A stretch of 64,000 nt of DNA from Epiperipatus broadwayi (GCA_028023455.1 JAQFVV010012512.1:1094413-1158412); one strand, 5' to 3'; shown: positions 28,471-41,100, counted from the stretch's first letter. The notes: generated by a model from the letters alone, not told the origin. Made by a program: numbers and translations.

Positions 28471-28818
28471 CTAATTAGAAATATCGTTATTCGGCATTAA
28501 CTTTTACTTTGTTTGTAAATGCCAATAATAGAATTTAACAACAGTTAAGCTTTAAAAACTATCAACTATGTGTGACTGACGAGATTATTTTACCTTGTCA
28601 TTATAGATTATTTTGCTTTGTACTCGTCATATTTAGAATGTCTTACTACTTAAGATTTAATAACCATCTAGTGCAATATCGGCCAGAGCTGGTATTTTGC
28701 TTAGTAATTATTGTTTGTAAGATGTTACATATTTTACGTTTTAATAGCTAACCAGTGGATGTAGCCAGTGAATAAATTTTTTTACTTTGTTACACTTCTA
28801 CTCCTGTATTCTGAATCT
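28471..28818. other. AT-rich stretch, nothing recognised
   Basis: Short interval between the hAT fossil and the RTE fragment; no feature seen. Confidence 0.4.
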
Positions 28819-29425
28819 GAACTAAAGATAAATGTTAAAAAGACTAAAGTAATGTTTAATAGATTTTCTCAAAATAACATAATGGATGAAATTAATCATA
28901 GAATTAAACTTGGTTGGAGTGATTTTGATAGAAATAACTTGATACTAAAAGGAAATATGCCTATGTATTTGAAAAGGAAGGTTTTTAATAAATGTGTTTT
29001 ACCAGTTCTTACTTATGGATCTGAGACTTGGAAATTTAATAGAAGAGCAATACAGAGACTTCAAACCACTCAAATAAGTATGGATAGATGCATGTTGGGA
29101 GTAAGAAGAAGAGATCGAAAACGCAATGTATGGGTAAGAGAACATACATGTATTACTGATCTTCTTGAAAAAATTAAAAGACTGAAGTGGAGTTGGGCTG
29201 GACATATTGCTAGAAGAGATGATGATAGATGAACAATTGAAATTTTAAACTGGATTCCAAGAGATGGTAAAAGACCCAGAAAAAGACCACATGTGAGATG
29301 GATGGATGAAATAAGAAAGTGTGCAGGGGTGATGTGGAGAAGAGAAGCTAAAGATCGGAAAAGATGGACTGAACTTGGAGAGACCTTCATCCTGCAGTGG
29401 ATTGGTAATGGTTGATGATGATGAT
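28819..29425 (+). pseudogene. RTE LINE 3' fragment
   Basis: A 5'-truncated copy of the same family as 41478-43819. It starts at the LKINVKKTKVMFNRF segment after the RT catalytic block. It then has an internal deletion of about 30 codons relative to the fuller copy and continues through EINHRIKLGW, VLTYGSETW, RRDRKRNVW and the W-x-G-H-I-A-R-R block to HVRWMDEIRKC and LQWIGNG. One stop at 29230-29232 interrupts the frame. It ends with (GATGAT)n at 29413-29428, the family's 3' tail. It retains Tyr in VLTYGSE, where the 43-kb copy has a stop. Confidence 0.85.
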
Positions 29426-29894
29426 GATATTAGTTGTGAAAAATGTACTAGATTTATTGAATTTTATATCCTGTCTGCAATTGAGTTGGTTGTCTGGACA
29501 AAATAGACTTTACAAGCTGTATAAGGCCTAAGGGCTAGACATTCTCTATTTCTACCATAAACCGTTCAAACAATAAGTAATTTAATTCACCAATAAAAGC
29601 ATCACGTTTAAAATAGAAATAACCAGTACTTTTATAATAATATGCTTAATAGTTGCCGGTATATAATTTTCTGTATATTACTTTTCATTCATTTTATTTT
29701 CAAAATATACAGGGTTTCTATATGACTATAAAGTTATTTTTAAACAAAATCGAAGAAATTATAGCTAAATAAAACATTTGACATTATTAAGATCAAGAAT
29801 GGAAGGTATGATAAGTAACATCTTTTTTAATAGTTTCTTTTTTCTCAAGGCTTTTATTAAATTAAATGTTTAATAATATATTTTTTGTTTACAG
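29426..29894. other. AT-rich stretch; upstream intron sequence of the following exon
   Basis: A TATACAGGGTTTCTATATGA block near 29706 resembles ends of some Tc1/mariner-like repeats but has no partner. The last 15 bases form a T-rich tract ending in ACAG. Confidence 0.35.
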
Positions 29895-30059
29895 ATCTGG
29901 ATGTTGACAAAGTATTTCATTCCGTGATGACAATATGCCATAAATTTCAGGATGCATTAACAAATGTAGACTCTATGACACAAATGACAAATTATTTTGG
30001 AAGTAGAAATAATGAGTTTTTATTTATAATGGACGGTAAAGGTATCAAATATAGAGAAG
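29895..30059 (+). CDS. Candidate internal coding exon, product unrecognised
   Basis: A 165-base exon with a good acceptor (TTTTTTGTTTACAG before 29895) and donor (GAAG/GTAAGC at 30059/30060). The frame is phase 1 at both ends, so it adds exactly 55 codons. The protein begins LDVDKVFHSVMTICHKFQDA, continues with NYFGSRNNEFLFIMDGKG and ends near IKYRE. Residue composition is balanced and unlike the surrounding random frames. I do not recognise a family and saw no catalytic motif. The frame runs a few codons into both introns, as expected by chance. An exon of a large host gene is the simplest reading. Confidence 0.55.
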
Positions 30060-31012
30060 GTAAGCCATATTATACATGACTTAATGTTTCCCTTTTTAAA
30101 TAGAAATGTAATTTTTGATGGGTAGAAACTAAATTATGAGATATTGAAAACATTATTTTTTCACGTGTGGTTTGCATTATTATAAATTTCCGACTTTTTT
30201 CTATGATCTCATTAGCAGTGGAATAAGGCTCTATTCTGGCTGTTTATTCAAGTTTAGTTGACTCAAATAGAGCTGTGAAAATGTAATATTAATTGCGTTT
30301 CTGTCATTTTATATTTGATTTTAGCATAGCGTTTTGCACTGGTTAATTTCTTAAATAGTTAATTCTGGAAAGTTTCAAGATTTAAAATAAATTATTAATT
30401 ACACCTTACTTTGCAAACAGAAAATTAATAGTTGATCATTCATTTCTAATAGTTTAGTTTTCTACTTGTTGTTTTCATTGTTATGAGTTTGTGACTATTA
30501 GGAAAAGGATTTACTTTTCCATCGGATAATCTAAGTTTTGTTGATACCGATAGTATTACCGAAATATTTAATTACTAGGTGAATTAATGTTTCTTTTTTC
30601 TTGAATTTCAGTTCAAAGTTGTGCAACGATTAATTTATTTGTATATGTAGTATCTTAAAGAAAAGAACTAAAAAAAATCGAGGTTAATTGCTCTCTCCAC
30701 CTTATACTTATCTTTCACAAAATGGGCAATATATCTATATAATGTAAAACACTTCTGGAATTGTAATATTGCGTTGCAAAATATATAAATATTTAATAAT
30801 GGTGCATTATAGAATAAATTTAAACATTTTTTCTAATTTCTAAGCATTCCTTTTTTCTCATAACTGTTTACATCACAATTAACCTACTAATGTATAAAAG
30901 TTTGAGATCACTCTCTTCGCAAACAATTTTTACTTATAGATAGTCTAGAGTGTCTTCATCACTTAAATACCCACATCAATGTTGATAATCTAATGCTTAT
31001 ATGTATTTATGC
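30060..31012. other. AT-rich stretch, putative intron
   Basis: Downstream of the exon donor; no other signal seen. Confidence 0.4.
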
Positions 31013-31060
31013 CTTCATCCTGCAGTGGATCGATAATAGTTGAAAAAGCTGATGATATAC
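31013..31060 (+). repeat. RTE LINE 3'-end remnant (about 45 bp)
   Basis: CCTTCATCCTGCAGTGGAT followed by GATAATAGTTGAAAAAGCTG and ATGAT matches the last codons and tail of the RTE copies at 29.4 and 43.8 kb. Nothing upstream matches, so it is a severely 5'-truncated insertion or a leftover. Confidence 0.6.
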
Positions 31061-31350
31061 ATGACTAAGATATAAAAAACTAAACGATTTAATATGTGTA
31101 AATTATGTTACCTACCATGCAAACTTTACTTAAACGAAATCAATACTTCAGCAATAAATAGCCTTATTAGACCGACACTATTAGTTTGTAGGAAATGTTA
31201 ATCCACTTTTTATCCTTATCTATACTTTTCAATAGATTTCCAGTACTATGATTGAAAAATAATGACTTGTTTTTCTCAGCTGGGTTTGAATCTTACCATT
31301 TACTTAAAACTACAAACAAAAATAAGTATATATATATATATGAGAGATGG

Positions 31351-31407
31351 TAATCTGGATCAACTGATGATTGCTGGTTTAGCATGAAATACGGATATAG
31401 GTGATTA
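31351..31407 (+). ncRNA. Hammerhead-like ribozyme motif, isolated
   Basis: Core CTGATGA (31364-31370) is followed by the hairpin TGCT/AGCA around GGTTT, then GAAA (31386-31389) and a minimal stem III ending in ATA as a possible cleavage triplet. Flanks pair as stem I: TAATC (31351) with GATTA (31403-31407), plus imperfect proximal pairs. The 10.1-11.1 position is U-U and one proximal stem-I pair is A-A, so it may be decayed. It is not a copy of the 22-kb unit. This could be a diverged retrozyme or Penelope-type ribozyme, or chance. Confidence 0.4.
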
Positions 31408-31500
31408 TTTATCTTTTCAACATATATGTGTTCAAGTGTATCAGTGTTATGAGATGGTGTGGAGAGTGGTGGGTTGTGTGAAAGTCTGTGCTCATATACT

Positions 31501-31528
31501 CTCTCTCTCTCTCTATATATATATATAT
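31501..31528. repeat. (CT)n(AT)n short compound microsatellite
   Basis: Seven CT units followed by AT units. Confidence 0.9.
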
Positions 31529-32020
31529 TGTAAATACAACATATTTGATTTTTAAGCTTGAAATTATTAAAAATCAAACATCTGCTTTTATGGTTTTTAA
31601 CCGTAAATCGAATATCAACTTTAATTTTATTAGGGAAATTTATTCCACCTCACTACTCATGCAACTTACTAGTCATAAGGATAATATATATATATATTGC
31701 AAATTATTAGTTTTGCATGATATAGATCCTTAGCAAAAAATTAAAAAAACAACAACACCGTTACTTATGTTCTTACACTCTTACATGAATACAAAGTAAT
31801 TAGTATAAAACATGATCTTATGTATTTGCTCTAATAACGAAAAACTTACAAGGCTGGGCAATGAATTTAATAAATTATGGCATCAGTTGTTAATGTGATC
31901 ATTATCGGTAATACAATGAAATAAAATAACCAATAGGACAGGAATATCTTTCGATTCTTTACATGCGCTTACGAGAATGACAAAAAACTCAAATATCCGA
32001 GAATACTGGGATTTTTATAA
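31529..32020. other. AT-rich stretch, nothing recognised
   Basis: Only a short (AT)n run near 31685 is visible. Confidence 0.4.
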
Positions 32021-32150
32021 ATGTCATGCTTATAGTTTTTTCTCATGTTGTTAATAGCATCGGCCAAATCCGTTAACCGGGGACAACTGCTTGTAAGAAA
32101 GCTGTGGTGACCACTCAACGACCAACGCTTGATGTCATGCTTATAGTTTT
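32021..32150 (-). mobile_element. tRNA-derived SINE-like insert with 19-bp target-site duplication
   Basis: ATGTCATGCTTATAGTTTT occurs at 32021-32039 and again at 32132-32150, flanking an insert of about 92 bases. On the minus strand the insert has a tRNA-sized body (32057-32128, 72 bases): the 5' end GCGTTGG pairs with the 3' end CCGATGC allowing wobble, an A-box-like GAGTGGTCACC is present, and the anticodon-loop-like segment is CTTACAA (UAC, valine-type by position). A short tail containing ACAACATGAGAA follows. The T-loop is degraded (GGTTAACGG). The long direct duplication shows insertion by LINE-type machinery. A related insert is at 45687-45757. Confidence 0.75.
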
Positions 32151-34084
32151 CCTACAATTTAAAAAAAAACAAAATTTCAATGAAGCAGCTGCCATTAACA
32201 GCTATCACGTTACCATCACTGAAGCCATTATTATAAGACAGTAAAAAACATGACAAAATTGGTAGAAATCCTATTAATATGCATTGTAATATTTTATGAA
32301 ACTACAACACTGCTCTAAAATGGATTATATTTTTAAACCTTAATGAAAGCATTTTTTGAAATATTAAAAGTTTTTTGTTTGTCTAAAACTTTGAAAGGAT
32401 AGTAATTTTAGTTTAATTATATACTGGAGATTTCCAACATCTAACATCAAAAGTTAAATGTCTTTTAAAAAAATCAAATTTAATTGGTAACCAACTTGTT
32501 AATAATAATACAAAGGCTAGTATATAACACATTGTTTAATAGTATCCTTATCTTTTCTTCATAAAGTCGTAGCTGACCCAATGAAAATTGATGCAGAGAC
32601 AGAATAGTCTAGTTAATAAGAGCAGCATTTTAAATTTAATACTCACGAATCTACAGATTTTTGACTGAATTCCCACGTTAGTCTTGTCACTCATCAAATG
32701 AAAAAAAATCAAGAGAAAACAATTCTCCCACTGTTAGCAATGTACACTAACCTATACTATAATATACTGTTGAATGTATTCGAAAAGTTGAAAATTTGAA
32801 TTTTTCTTAATACATTTAATAATTAATATTAGACGATAGAAGTTTTTAGCATATAATTACAAAGACTTCTCTCATCTCATAATTCATAATGTCGCAATTA
32901 TACACTTGTGTATGTCATCAAGCAATCAATATGAATAATGACGAATCAATAATTAGCAGTCGCATAAACATCACTTAACATATAAATCTCCGTTCTCAGA
33001 GTGTATTCTGACATCTGTGTTCTCACTAGAGCTTGTAATTGAACATTGGAAAGAATGCAAACAAACATCTGGTAAACACCTTTAATTCCATTTAAGCTAT
33101 TAAGCTAAAATTTTGAAATTCATATCAGTATAAGGTTTTGAACCTAAGTTAATTTGCTTGAACAGGTATCTGAAAGCGTTTAGTAACTATATATTTTAGT
33201 TCTTTCACTTCTTTAAGAATAGACATCTTATTCCTGTAACTAGATGTGTTAATAAAAACGATAAATCATAAAAGTGTTATCTTACAAAAGTGTCATAATA
33301 TAAGGGCATTTCTTCAATCTAATGCTATTCGGTAAAAGTTGGATTAATCTGTAATTATTAGATGAGTAAACATTTTCTTTATGTATAATTTAAATCATTA
33401 CTCTCAGACAGTTTCTGGCTTTTGAATTTATCAATAAGACTTAGTATTTAAAGTTGGAAGAAATGCAGAGTTTCAAGATGACATTAGAGTGAACTTTTTT
33501 TTTTTTTTTTGCATTTTGATATTATTCCAAGTTGTAGTTTAATGGTATGTTTATTATTCCTAGACTGGATGGTAAGATGACTAGTAATTAAGGATTATCT
33601 AAAGGTATTAAAGTATATAGTTATTGTGCTGGTTTCATATATATATATATATTCTCAAAAAGGTTGACTTGGGTGCAACTGAGTCGAATTCCAAGGTTTT
33701 AGTTTGACGGGTAAAATAGGATTAAATGAGTCAGCATTCCGTCCAACTTTGAACTCAGATTTCATTGACAAAAATAAAAGCCAGGAACCAGTCTGAGGTT
33801 AGGAGCAGAAATTTTGTCATCGGGTAATCACTCATAATTCAAGTTTAATTTAGATGTGAAAGAGTTGATAGGTTGTCGATTATTATCCTATCGTTTTAAG
33901 CAGGAAGATTGATTGTATGTATATGGGCACACGACACTCTTATCATTTAAACATTAATACTAATATTTTATAATTGTTTCAGAATAAATATGAAAAATAT
34001 GATTCTATCTGTCTTAGCTTGTCTACGATTTTACAAAGACATTTGTATTTTAATACAAGTGCAAAATTGAAATTATCTTAGATA
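32151..34084. other. AT-rich stretch, nothing recognised
   Basis: A T-run near 33499 and a short (AT)n near 33639 are present. The 33660-33800 segment is slightly more GC-rich and may be an old repeat, but I cannot name it. Confidence 0.35.
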
Positions 34085-36755
34085 TTCATCATCATCATTT
34101 TTGACAAATATTAATCTACAGCAGGATGAAGATTTTTCCAATTTCAAATTAGTTTCTCCAACGTACTACTTTTGTTTCCACAAAAGACCAACGAATTTTC
34201 TTAATTTATCCATCCATGTCATATTCTTGAAATTAGCTTACCCATTCAACCTAATAATCCATCATTATCTCTTGTAACAATATGTGAACGCAGCTCATTT
34301 CACCCTTTCAGTTCTATTAAATTATATGTATGATATTTATCTGTTCTTTCACATAAATATTTTATTTGTATAACATTGTTATTATTTCTAACGTATCACG
34401 ATAGTTCATTGACTGGTGTAATGTATCCGATTATTTTTCGATTAATTTTCAAAATCTTAGATCTATAAGTAGATATGTTAAATTCCATCTATTAAAAACC
34501 ATCCTTTTTAAACACATAAATGTATTTCTTTTTATTATTATTATTTTTTTTATCAAAAGCACCAGTTCCCAGTTTAATTCGATATGTATTTTATTTCCAT
34601 TTGTATTAATAGGCTGTCAAAGTGTTAAGAAATGCCTTTAAACATTACTTTAAGCTTTATTATGTTTACTTTATTCCTACTTTCTCTCACTTTTTTCTCA
34701 TAATTCTAACAGTCTTTTATGATGTTCTACACCATAATTTTAAAAAATGAACTTTCCAAATTGATATATAAAATATTTCTTTTAAAGCTGCTGTAAAAAG
34801 TTTTTGGATATATGGTATGATTCTGCTCTATACCCATCTCTATGTTAGTCTGCATTGCATCTTCATTTAATCTAATCACTGGTATTACACATTGGTAGAT
34901 ATTCTCCAGAATATGAAAATATAGGGATCACTATCTTGATGATAAAGTTGTAATCACTGAATGGATTTTCATATTATAAAAATCCAAAATATAATGATGT
35001 CATTGTTTTCTCAATGCTTGGATGTGATCTACTGTGCTAAAACCTCTTTTGAATTCAGATTGTGTGTGTGTGTTCTGGTTCAATAAAATACAAAGTTCCT
35101 TTTAAGTTGGAAATCATTTTATATACAACTTATATAATACTGATTATGACTGTAATATGTAATATCTTTATCACCTTTTTAAAATATTCATATTACTACT
35201 ATGCTTTCCAAATTATCTATTACATCTTTGTTATTTATACATTTTATTTGGTATATAACATTTTCAACAATTTTCTAGTTCTTCATCTGCTTTTTTAAAC
35301 ATATAAATAATAATTCTATTATTTTCTGGAACTTCTCTTCTTCATGGATTTATTTGGACACGTAACATTTTATTTAAAATGCTCCAACATATCCAAAGAC
35401 TTCAAAATTATAGTAGTTAATTTTTTATTTTATTTTAATTATTATTATTTTTTGTTTTTATTTTTACAAATCCTTCTTATTAATAGATTCTTTTCTTTTT
35501 TCCACTGAAATATTTTTTCTACAAATATCAAGATATTGTTTTATTCTCTTCTATTAATTTTGTTATCTACTCATATTTTTATTTTCTTGTATCATTATAA
35601 AATCTTTTTTCTTACCATTACTGGTATTCGATTCTTTTTTATAGATCATTTTTTAAATCTGCATATATTCATTTTTTTCTTCATACATTGTCTTGTCTCT
35701 GTGTATATTTATTAGTAAGGTGATTTTTTGTACTATCTTTTTTACGGTTCATAATAGATTATAGGTTAAACCATCCTTAAAATCTGACTATATTTTTAAA
35801 TGATTAACTGAATCTAATTTAAATTCATTAAAAGGTTTCTGAAATTAGAAATACTTGCTGTTAATATTCCCTGTTTTGTATTAACAGGTTTCCCATATCT
35901 TGCTAAATGTATAATCATCTTCTATGTTGAATCTATTAAAAACTTTACAATCTTGAAATATCAATAATTTTCACTAAGAAAATTCTAAATGAAAATAGAC
36001 TACTAAGCATCCAAAGAAAAGCACAATAGGATATTATTATATTTTTACAAAGATTGTTTTGACTGATTCAATTGTACACCTGGGTCTCGTTTTACGTGAT
36101 AGATAGGTTCCTCAGAAAACACGCGCAAAGGAAATTGCGCAAAAATAGACATAACTTACATTGAAAAAGGGGGGATGCGGTCTGTGATTTTTCAAAATTC
36201 GCATAAAAGCAAAGCACCAACGTAAAATTACTTTAAAATTCACGCAAAATAAAATAAGGAAATAAAATATGACTAATAAAAAATTTCAAATTTGAAAAAA
36301 AATGATACAAGACAAACTTTTTTTAACTATAATATTTAATTTTATTCAAAATAATATATTTTTATGCATAATTTACAGTACAGTAATTTACATTTTTTTA
36401 TACACGTTTTAATTATTATGATTTTCTGGTGACAACGTAATTAGTAATTAATCTTTGAGACGATAATTTTATTAATTGTTTAAGAAGCTCGCGATATCCA
36501 GACATACAAACATTTAGCTCTCGTTGGAATTTAAGAGCACGTTAAGGATTAGTGTCATTAATAAGAAAATAATAATTTATTACGTTCTTTTTTAAAAGCA
36601 AAAACAGAATGTGATTTAAAATGCAAAATTAACACGCACAATGTTTGAACAAATTTACATTATATTCTTGTAAAATTTGATATGTGTATACATAAAATGT
36701 GGAAATCATGATTTTAATTTTATTATTGCATAAAATCTTACTATTATAAAGCACT

Positions 36756-36837
36756 ACATTCAAATATCAGCCTTTCAAACTAATTGTGCATATGCTTTGT
36801 GAGTGTTAATAAGTATGAAAGGCTGATATTTGAATGT
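36756..36837. repeat. Hairpin with 22-bp perfect arms
   Basis: ACATTCAAATATCAGCCTTT at 36756 and its complement ending at 36837, with a 38-base loop. It lies inside the pogo-like element. Confidence 0.85.
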
Positions 36838-37278
36838 AATACAATTGTTTATGTAGTGATTTGTAAAGTGGCAGACATGTTTGTGCACTCCAGAAAAAAC
36901 TAGAATTTATTCGAGAGGTTGTTTTAGATCGCGTGCTGATAACTGTGGAATTTAATTAAGGCATTGATGGCGATCGACAATTCTAAGAAATATTTGCCGA
37001 CTACAAATATTTCTGGATAAGAGATGTTACCTTATTGGTCAGTGCATTGATTGATTGTTGCAGTTATCAGAAAGCAATAAGAAGACTGGGTAATAACTAC
37101 GCAGGCAGTATTGAGTAAGCAGTATTGGAGTAGACATCTGTGTAACACCAGTAGAGATATCTTGCATCAGTGCTTGCGGTTAATGACCAGTGCCCAGTGG
37201 AAATGTAGTTCATGGGCATAGGTGAAAGAGTCTGCAGAGATGGGGAGACTGCAGCAGAGATATTCAGAGCATTCGTTT

Positions 37279-37362
37279 GGAGAGCATTCGTTGCAGACCA
37301 TTCTTTGGAGAGCATTCGTTGCAGACCATTTTTGGGAGAGCATTCATTGCAGACCATTCAGA
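37279..37362. repeat. 28-bp tandem repeat, three copies
   Basis: Copies begin GGAGAGCATTCRTTGCAGAC at 37279, 37307 and 37335. They are less AT-rich than the surroundings and lie inside the pogo-like element. Confidence 0.85.
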
Positions 37363-38100
37363 GCAAGAGAGCAGCATGGGAATTGAACATTAGCAAACGT
37401 TATTGGATAGCCCCACAGTCATTCTGGCGAATATAACATTGGCACAGTCATAAGTGCAGATATAACAGTTTACATACACTATATATAATAAATGCTTATT
37501 ACAAAGCACTGAAAATATTGAAATTACTAAGATGAAAGTCGAATTCCAATAATGTGCTATTACTTTCAATATAACGTAAGTGCGCGAAATTTATTATTTA
37601 AAGTAATAGCGCATTATCAGAAATCGACTTCCGGTGAAACGAATCGTGTAACTTCAAAATCGTGTTAAATAAGTCCCCGTAAAAAGAGACCCAGGTGTAC
37701 TTTTTTTTTTAGCTGTTTCCGTGTTTTATAGTTTTTCTCCAAAAAAGATGTTCATAAAACTAAATTCTTTTTTTACAAAATCTATAATTCTATGTCCTCT
37801 CTCATTTGAGTCACAATAACTGCATTTTCCACAATAATTCCATGTTTTAATCGTTTTCCAATTCTAGCATTAAAACCTCTTACAACAATTTTAAATTGTT
37901 GATTGGTGTAATCAAAAACACTGTGTATATTGTATACAAATCTTCTACTTCTTCACCACAATACAAATTTATTGTGGAATAAATGTGAATTATCTTCATT
38001 TGGTATCTTCCATTCCATTCTTTATTGCATACTATCAAACCACAACGTTTGTTCTATTTTCATTTATAATAAATTTATCTTTATTTGAACTTCAAATATT

Positions 38101-41100
38101 TGTTCTTTTATAATAGATACATATTTTCACTTAACAAATGAAATCCCATTTAACCTTTTCCTCTAAGTTCATTAAGTCCAGAAATGCCATATTTGTTACT
38201 ATTTAATTCTTTTATTCGTGAAGTTCAAATATGATTAGAGATATGAATGTGTAGAAATATATGATATATTCATAATTTTAACAATGTCAATCAACATTTT
38301 AAGTAATGGAATAAAGTCACATTGGTAATCATTTTTGGATCAGTATGAAAGCTTTGTTAGATATTCTCAATGAATATTGAGAATGATAATAATGATGATT
38401 ATAACATATTATCCCGTTTTGTAAAGATAATATTAAATATTAAACAAATTACAATTCCCTATATGAAGATTGGTTTAAGAATGACGATTTATTACTTTTA
38501 TTTATATATAGATATACCAAAGAAGTTTTCGGATTACCACTTCTCTATGTGGAAGTCTATATCAAGATAAAGTTACTCTCATATGATAATAATGATTAGT
38601 TTTCCAAGTACTTATGTAGTTTTATGCTGGAAGCTTGCCATCCCTTTTTTATATAATCCATTTTTAGGGACTCAGGGACTTGCAACACATAGTATAAACA
38701 ATATAGCTGACTCTAATTTATCATATTCTATAATGGCTGACTCTAAGTTATCATATTCGATAATTGTTTTTTATTTATTAAAATGATAAAGAAACACAAA
38801 AGTCCAAAGGGTTGTAATTCAAAATGTTATAAATATAAATACAGTAAATAAAAATTAAAAAAAAAACATCATTCAGTAGACTATAACAAACATGCAGACT
38901 GACATCACTTTTCAGGTGGGCACTAATCCATAAATTGGAAAATATTCCTCTGCATCTTGTTCTACTGATGAAATATTCTAAATTTTAATCAGTAAACATT
39001 ATCTTCAGTGGATGAAACATAGGCACTCTGGTGAAATAATTTCAAACTTTTTTTTCCGAACTTTGTGACTTTTTTTCTTGTAGTTGTAAAGTTGCGACTT
39101 TGACACAAGTAATTGTATGTATTCAATGTGATATTTGAATGGCATTCAGAGAACTTATATGAGAATCACATTACTTCACGTCTATCTATAATAAAACCAT
39201 GGCAGGCATAAAACATGAAACATTTATTATGCTAGTAAATGAAATGTAAGATCTATATGTTTAAGGCACAGATGGTAATAGATGGCAATGCAGCTTATGT
39301 GACCACTGTATATCCATCAGACATGGCTTTTTTCCAGTAGTCATCTGTTGCTGCAAATCCTTATGCTTATAGTCTTTTATTGGGTAAATAATTTGCAGCA
39401 AGATTACATTAGTTCTGAGACTAATGTAAGTTCCCGAATTATCGTAGACTGGACACATTTTTGCAGAGACAATTGTACAAGATACTTTGAGTGAAATCCA
39501 CTGCAGCTTGGTCGATTCAACATTGATGTAGAGTACCTATGGGTGTGTCTGAAACATAAACTAAAATGACAATTTGTTACCAGCAATGCTTTATTTTCAT
39601 TCTATTGGCAGAAATTTTTATTTAGGATTCTTTGCAATAATTGCATCGCTTTTGTGGAATATATTACACGTGCTGCTAAGAACTATGCATTGTAGTTAAA
39701 AATTATTCTGCCAGAATGCGTATGTTTTGGCCCAGTAAAGGTAATGTTTACCAATTAATCGTATTTACAGTAAATATTGACCATATCGGTCTGACAATGA
39801 AATATTCCAAATTTTAATCACATTTCCAGTTTTTTTCCTAAATTTTATAATTTTACTTATTGGTTACCGAATGCTTAAAGAATGACAATTTTAGCGTGGT
39901 GTTGAGCAGGTGTTAATGTTTAGATGTTATATTCTAAATGGAATTTATTGAAAATATTTTCGAATTTTTTTAAAATTAACAATCAATTTAAAATTGTGAA
40001 TGTAACTCACTAAAAAAATTGTGATTAGCACTGCCATAAATGCCATTGACAAGATAATATCAAAATATTAACACTCGGTAAACACTTAACATGAGACTAA
40101 CATAACATATGACAAATCATTGTAATATTTTTAATATTAGTTTATACACCGTTTTTTTAATATTCCTTCTTTACCGCATCATTTTTGGAAATATGATTAA
40201 AATCTGGAAAATTTCATTGACAGAACGGAAATATGATTTAAATTTGGAATATTTCATCGACAGAAGAAGATGCAGTGAAATATTTTTAAAATTACAGGAT
40301 AGTGCTCACCCAAAAAGTGATGTCTGCCTGCACGTTTGTTCCTCTTTCTTAATCATGTTTTATTTTTATTTTTTTTACTGCATTTACATATTATTTACAA
40401 CCTTTTGGATTTATGTGTGTTCCATTGGAATATTTTCAAAACTACGGGATAGTCCCATCTGAAAAATGATGTCTGTCTGCATGTTTGTTATAATCTATTA
40501 AATGATGCTTTTAAAAAATATTTATTGTATTTACATTAAAAAATTTTTGAATTACAACCTTTTTTATTTTTGTGTTTCTTTATCATTTTAATAAATAAAA
40601 AAAAACATAATTACTGAATACAATAGCTTAGAGTTAGTCATATTGTTTTTACCATGTGTTATGAGCGCCTGAACATAGATTATTTAAAAAAAAAATGGAC
40701 GATAAGTTTCCAGCAGCAAAAACAGGCAAACTTATGTGAACACCCTTATTCCATTAGTAGCCTGACTTATTATCAAAACATTTCACTAACCATAATTCCA
40801 ATAAGACTTGCATTGAAATGCAGGTACAACTTTTGAATTACAATGAATTTCAATCAATCAAACAAAATAAAACTCGAATATCAATTATAATAATTCAATT
40901 CAGTATTAATTAGAATAAATTAATAGATAATATAATAAAATGATGTTAAGAATATAAAAGAAAAAACATAATAAAATGATGTTAAGAATATGAAAGAAAA
41001 AACAGTTTAGTTCCGTAAATAGAAATCTAATTGTATATTTAAAAATTATAAAGTGCAACTGTTTATGCCTTTTTTGTAAAAACTACACATTTGTTATCGG

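Larger units (their letters stand above)
36075..37699. mobile_element. TA-flanked pogo/Tigger-like DNA transposon, non-autonomous (1621 bp)
   Basis: The left end CACCTGGGTCTCGTTTTACG (36077) and the right end, read inward from 37697, CACCTGGGTCTCTTTTTACG, form terminal inverted repeats with 19 of 20 matches. TA sits directly outside both ends (36075-36076, 37698-37699), as expected of Tc1/mariner-type insertion. The subterminal ATAGGTTCCT near 36107 is a motif I associate with pogo/Tigger elements. No transposase frame is present. The interior carries a hairpin (36756-36837), a 28-bp tandem triplet (37279-37362) and less AT-rich filler at 37000-37450. A second left end lies at 45174. It interrupts the minus-strand RTE. 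Confidence 0.75.
34085..38100 (-). pseudogene. Old RTE LINE copy, minus strand, split by a pogo-like element
   Basis: Read on the minus strand from about 38100. The endonuclease part shows GEEVEDLYT (about 37950), then IVVRGFNARIGKRLK (about 37890), the G-D/G-F-N-A-x-I-G block of AP endonuclease-type RTE nucleases. The frame is then interrupted by 36077-37697. The RT part follows: CAGTAGATCACATCCAAGC (complement at about 35020-35040) corresponds to the S-x-V-D-H-I-Q block, and the complement of 34775-34830 matches the ISPKLFTA block. Near 34085-34140 are CTACAGCAGGATGAAG and ATCATCATCATTTT, the complement of the family's C-terminal LQW codons and 3' tail. Much of the region is unalignable by eye. 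It is clearly older than the 41.5-kb copy. Confidence 0.7.

Noticed and set aside
29700-29725. TATACAGGGT motif, also at 23723, as mariner ends
   Set aside because: No inverted partner or TA-bounded element could be found for either.
37097-37436. Overlapping 86- and 74-residue frames
   Set aside because: They lie over the 28-bp tandem repeat inside the pogo-like element and have no family signature.
40109-40462. 117-residue frame rich in Phe, Ile and Tyr
   Set aside because: It spans degenerate internal repeats and looks hydrophobic only because of AT-rich composition.
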